From NCBI GenBank assembly GCA_944390505.1, contig CALXQF010000041.1, forward strand, positions 1 to 9,210: a stretch of DNA of 9,210 nucleotides. Reading direction: 5' to 3'. The notes under the pieces are model-generated. The model worked only from the letters and a program-made list of their open reading frames with translations, ran no database searches and had not been told where the DNA came from. This document shows positions 7,674 to 9,210 of the stretch, piece after piece. Position 1 is the first letter of the stretch, and each line of letters begins with the position of its first letter. This DNA is from an uncultured Clostridia bacterium. Its GTDB lineage: Bacteria > Bacillota > Clostridia > TANB77 > CAG-508. Made by a program: the position numbers and the translations under genes.

Positions 7674-7908
7674 ACTAGAATTTCGATTAACTTATCAAGA
7701 TTTCCCAAATTTTCAATACTACTGTCAAAAAAATGGAATTACTATTAGCAATCATGAGTTTGACCAAGAAGTATGCTGTAAAATTGAAGTCTCTGCACAG
7801 GAAAAAGAAAAAATCTTGCATGAAATAGAAAAAAGAAACATCAATATACAAAATATGGAAATTAAAAACGAAAAATATATGAAAAGAAATCACGAAAAAA
7901 TCAAGTAA
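7666..7908 (+). pseudogene. yigZ: C-terminal part of the YigZ-family gene, displaced to the +1 frame
   Basis: Reading from GGA 7666 gives GYELEFRLTYQDFPNFQYYC, then KNGITISNHEFDQEVCCKIE and a Lys/Glu-rich end to TAA 7906-7908 (80 codons). The content matches the second, ferredoxin-like domain (DUF1949) of YigZ proteins: 'GYEL...TY' strand, 'FQYYCQKNGI' helix, 'F...V...IEV' strand, Glu/Lys-rich helix. Joining residue 131 (Lys of VVK) to this segment yields 211 residues, the expected family length, so a single extra base in or near 7661-7665, or loss of two bases, would explain the break. There is no start codon or ribosome binding site that would let this part be translated separately. The reading frame has stayed free of stops for 80 codons, so the break is recent, an error, or bridged by frameshifting. 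Confidence 0.8.
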
Positions 7909-7953
7909 AATGAAGAATTATAAAAATAAATGGAAAAAAATTCCAAAAAAGCA

Positions 7954-7982
7954 TTGCAAAAAAATAAAAATAATATTATAAT
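7954..7982 (+). promoter_or_regulatory. Sigma-A promoter of spo0A
   Basis: TTGCAA (7954-7959) and a consensus TATAAT (7977-7982) are 17 bp apart. Transcription should start near 7989, giving a leader of about 50 bases. I see no convincing sigma-H promoter and no 0A box (TGTCGAA-like) in 7909-8039, although Bacillus spo0A has both kinds of control. Confidence 0.75.
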
Positions 7983-7996
7983 GCCAATAGTAAAGA

Positions 7997-8013
7997 TTGT
8001 AAAATATTTACAA
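7997..8013 (+). promoter_or_regulatory. 17-bp palindrome in the spo0A leader (possible operator)
   Basis: TTGTAAA-ATA-TTTACAA has perfect 7-bp arms around a 3-base centre. It sits about 8-25 bases after the expected transcript start, where a bound protein would block transcription. It resembles the general form of Rex-type sites (TTGTTAA-N4-TTAACAA) but the spacing is one base short and the inner bases differ, so the binding protein is unknown. Confidence 0.45.
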
Positions 8014-8039
8014 ATTTTAAGAAATAGGGGGAAAAAAGA

Positions 8040-8858
8040 GTGAGTGAAAAAATCACAGTATTAGTAGCGGATGATAACAATGATTTTACTTTAACATTAT
8101 CTAGTTATTTGAAAAAAGAAGAAGAAATAGAAATCATTGGTATTGCCAAAGATGGAAATGAAGCTTATCAAATGGCGATGGAATTAAAACCAGACATTCT
8201 TTTACTTGACATTATAATGCCACATTTGGATGGATTAGGAGTATTAGAAAAACTGCATGAAGCGGAGGGAGATAAAAAACCATTATGTATTATTTTATCT
8301 GCGGTAGGACAAGATAAAATAACACAAAGAGCAATTGCTTTAGGTGCACAATATTATATTGTGAAACCATTTGATATTAATGTTTTAGTAAGAAGAATGA
8401 AGGAATTAAAAAATTATCAACCGTTACAACCTAAAGGAGGAGTAATTAATAGGGAAATAAAAGGACAATACATAGATATTTCACCAGAGGCTAAAAAGAG
8501 CCACGAAAATTTAGAAGCACTTGTTACTAATATTATTCATGAGGTAGGCGTTCCTGCACATATCAAAGGATATCAATACTTGCGTGAAGCAATTATGATG
8601 GTAGTGCAAGATACAGATGTAATTAATCAAATTACAAAACAACTTTACCCAGACATAGCAGGAAAATATCATACAACTCCTTCTCGTGTAGAGCGTGCCA
8701 TTCGACATGCAATAGAAGTTGCATGGGGAAGAGGACAAACAGAAACTGTAGAAAGTATCTTTGGTTATACAGTATCAGCTGCTAAAGGAAAACCCACTAA
8801 TTCAGAATTTATAGCAATGATAGCTGATAAATTGAGGCTTGAATTAAAGAGTGCGTAA
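8040..8858 (+). CDS. spo0A: Spo0A, sporulation master response regulator
   Basis: A 272-residue response regulator that, when phosphorylated, starts endospore formation by binding 0A boxes. The receiver domain (5-121) has all active-site residues: Asp11 and Asp12 (VADDN), the phosphoacceptor Asp57 (LLLDIIMPHLDG), Ser87 in place of the Thr/Ser switch residue (IILSAVG) and Lys109 (IVKPF). A linker of about 25 residues leads to the Spo0A C-terminal domain (about 155-270), with HEVGVPAHIKGYQYLREAI, the LYPDIAGKYHTTPSRVERAI region holding the recognition helix, AIEVAWGRG and KPTNSEFIA, all diagnostic of true Spo0A rather than a generic regulator. The start is GTG 8040, with AGGGGG (8026-8031) 8 bases upstream. 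Length matches Bacillus Spo0A (267). The gene has its own promoter and terminator. spoIVB, which commonly precedes spo0A, is not here; a broken yigZ takes its place. Confidence 0.97.
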   Translation: MSEKITVLVADDNNDFTLTLSSYLKKEEEIEIIGIAKDGNEAYQMAMELKPDILLLDIIMPHLDGLGVLEKLHEAEGDKKPLCIILSAVGQDKITQRAIALGAQYYIVKPFDINVLVRRMKELKNYQPLQPKGGVINREIKGQYIDISPEAKKSHENLEALVTNIIHEVGVPAHIKGYQYLREAIMMVVQDTDVINQITKQLYPDIAGKYHTTPSRVERAIRHAIEVAWGRGQTETVESIFGYTVSAAKGKPTNSEFIAMIADKLRLELKSA

Positions 8859-8870
8859 TAAATTATAAAA

Positions 8871-8924
8871 AAATACTTCCTTATATTTATTTATGGAGAA
8901 TAAGTATAGGGAAGAATTTTTTTT
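8871..8924 (+). terminator. Intrinsic terminator of spo0A
   Basis: A 20-bp stem pairs 8871-8890 with 8900-8919, with one A-A mismatch and two G-U pairs, around a 9-base loop. Eight T residues follow at 8917-8924, three of them within the stem. An A tract on the other side may let it also stop transcription from the right. Confidence 0.88.
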
Positions 8925-8939
8925 AATAAATTGTTTTGT

Positions 8940-8967
8940 TTGCTAGACAAATAAGTAAATATATACT
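8940..8967 (+). promoter_or_regulatory. Possible promoter of the small membrane peptide gene
   Basis: TTGCTA (8940-8945) and TATACT (8962-8967) with a 16-bp spacer form a moderate sigma-A-like site. Transcription would start near 8974, giving a long leader of about 113 bases before the ATG at 9087. Confidence 0.4.
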
Positions 8968-8996
8968 ATAGTAATTAATATAGGAAATGAGAATAA

Positions 8997-9086
8997 GCGG
9001 AGTGTGTTGCCACCTTTTACTATTTGATGTATACATATTTATTCCACAGCTTTTAGCTCGTGAGACTGACAACTGGGGGTGGTGCT
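8997..9086 (+). promoter_or_regulatory. Leader of the small peptide gene with possible Shine-Dalgarno pairing
   Basis: This non-coding stretch is richer in GC than other spacers. TGCCACC (9008-9014) can pair with GGTGGTG (9078-9084), which overlaps the ribosome binding site. Between them CAC-AGCT-TTT-AGCT-C-GTG (9045-9062 region) can form a short hairpin with one bulged base. It could control translation, but the pairings are short and could be chance. Confidence 0.3.
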
Positions 9087-9203
9087 ATGGTAGAAACAGC
9101 ATTATTATTAATCATCAAACTACTTTTCTTTGGATTAGTAGGTGTAACTATCATAAATTTTGCCTTAGTATTCATCATCTTGTATTTACTACATAGGCAA
9201 TAA
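9087..9203 (+). CDS. Small hydrophobic membrane peptide, 38 residues, unknown function
   Basis: Not a gene I recognise. ATG 9087 to TAA 9201-9203 encodes a peptide starting MVETALLLIIKLLFFG and ending FIILYLLHRQ. After an acidic first few residues it is almost wholly hydrophobic, with Lys10 as the only charge until the final His-Arg, so it should be a single-span membrane peptide with its C-terminus in the cytoplasm. GGGGGTG (9075-9081), nearly the full Shine-Dalgarno sequence, lies 5 bases before the ATG and is the main reason to call it a gene. A GTG at 9060 in the same frame would give 47 residues but has no ribosome binding site. It may have its own promoter after the spo0A terminator. 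Size and composition recall type I toxins such as BsrG (also 38 residues), but also small subunits or sporulation peptides; nothing here decides. Confidence 0.65.
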   Translation: MVETALLLIIKLLFFGLVGVTIINFALVFIILYLLHRQ

Positions 9204-9210
9204 AAAATAA

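Noticed and set aside
7687..7893. Minus-strand ORF of 68 codons
   Set aside because: It lies antisense to the displaced yigZ C-terminal coding sequence, which has recognisable family content.
7931..7945. TGGAA-AAAAA-TTCCA as a terminator after yigZ
   Set aside because: Only five base pairs and followed by A residues rather than T on the + strand.
7997..8013. Confident call of a Rex binding site before spo0A
   Set aside because: Rex sites have an 18-bp form with TTGTTAA or TTGTGAA arms; this palindrome is 17 bp with different inner bases.
8511..8738. Minus-strand ORF of 75 codons
   Set aside because: Antisense shadow within the conserved DNA-binding domain of spo0A.
8987..9196. 69-codon + strand ORF after spo0A
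   Set aside because: Out of frame with the small peptide that has the strong ribosome binding site; composition (Cys, His, Trp scattered) is unlike a real protein.
1..9210. CRISPR array, tRNA, rRNA, insertion sequence or prophage genes
   Set aside because: No regularly spaced repeats, no tRNA- or rRNA-like segments and no transposase or integrase motifs were seen on either strand.

Overview
The window looks like chromosomal DNA from a low-GC, probably endospore-forming member of the Bacillota, most likely class Clostridia. The evidence is a very AT-rich sequence, strong purine-rich ribosome binding sites, sigma-A type promoters with 17-bp spacers, an LPxTG-type surface protein and an intact spo0A. 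The finer placement (an uncultured gut-type clostridium) is only an inference. Every supported gene lies on the + strand.

Layout. Positions 1-879 hold the 3' part of a cell-surface adhesin or pilin-like gene. It has a SpaA/Cna-B-like domain and an LPQTG motif, but the reading frame stops one codon after that motif, so no membrane anchor is encoded. A textbook TTGACA-17-TATAAT promoter (959-987) with an 8-bp inverted repeat at the expected transcript start then leads into a CorC/HlyC-type membrane protein (1039-2382). This is followed, probably in the same transcript, by a membrane-anchored WG-repeat protein (2483-4258). A perfect 19-bp inverted repeat (4280-4325) closes that unit.

Next come a PLP-dependent enzyme of the methionine gamma-lyase-like / aluminium-resistance (YnbB) family (4360-5613), an unusually GC-rich and self-complementary intergenic stretch (5621-5752), and an HI0933/BaiN-type flavoprotein (5785-7134). 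After these is a YigZ/IMPACT-family gene whose frame breaks near 7665. Its C-terminal third is intact in the +1 frame (to 7908), and the two parts together give 211 residues, about the usual family length.

The last part holds spo0A (8040-8858), the master response regulator of sporulation, with its own TTGCAA-17-TATAAT promoter, a 17-bp palindrome in the leader and a classic terminator (8871-8924). Beyond it a GC-richer leader precedes a 38-codon hydrophobic peptide gene (9087-9203) with a very strong Shine-Dalgarno sequence.

The genes do not form one obvious pathway. They read as several short transcription units: surface protein, CorC plus WG protein, PLP enzyme, flavoprotein plus yigZ, spo0A, and the small membrane peptide. 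I do not see a complete new multi-gene system. The items most worth a second look are the structured intergenic element at 5621-5752, the small membrane peptide with its leader, the frameshifted yigZ, and the surface protein that ends at its sorting motif.
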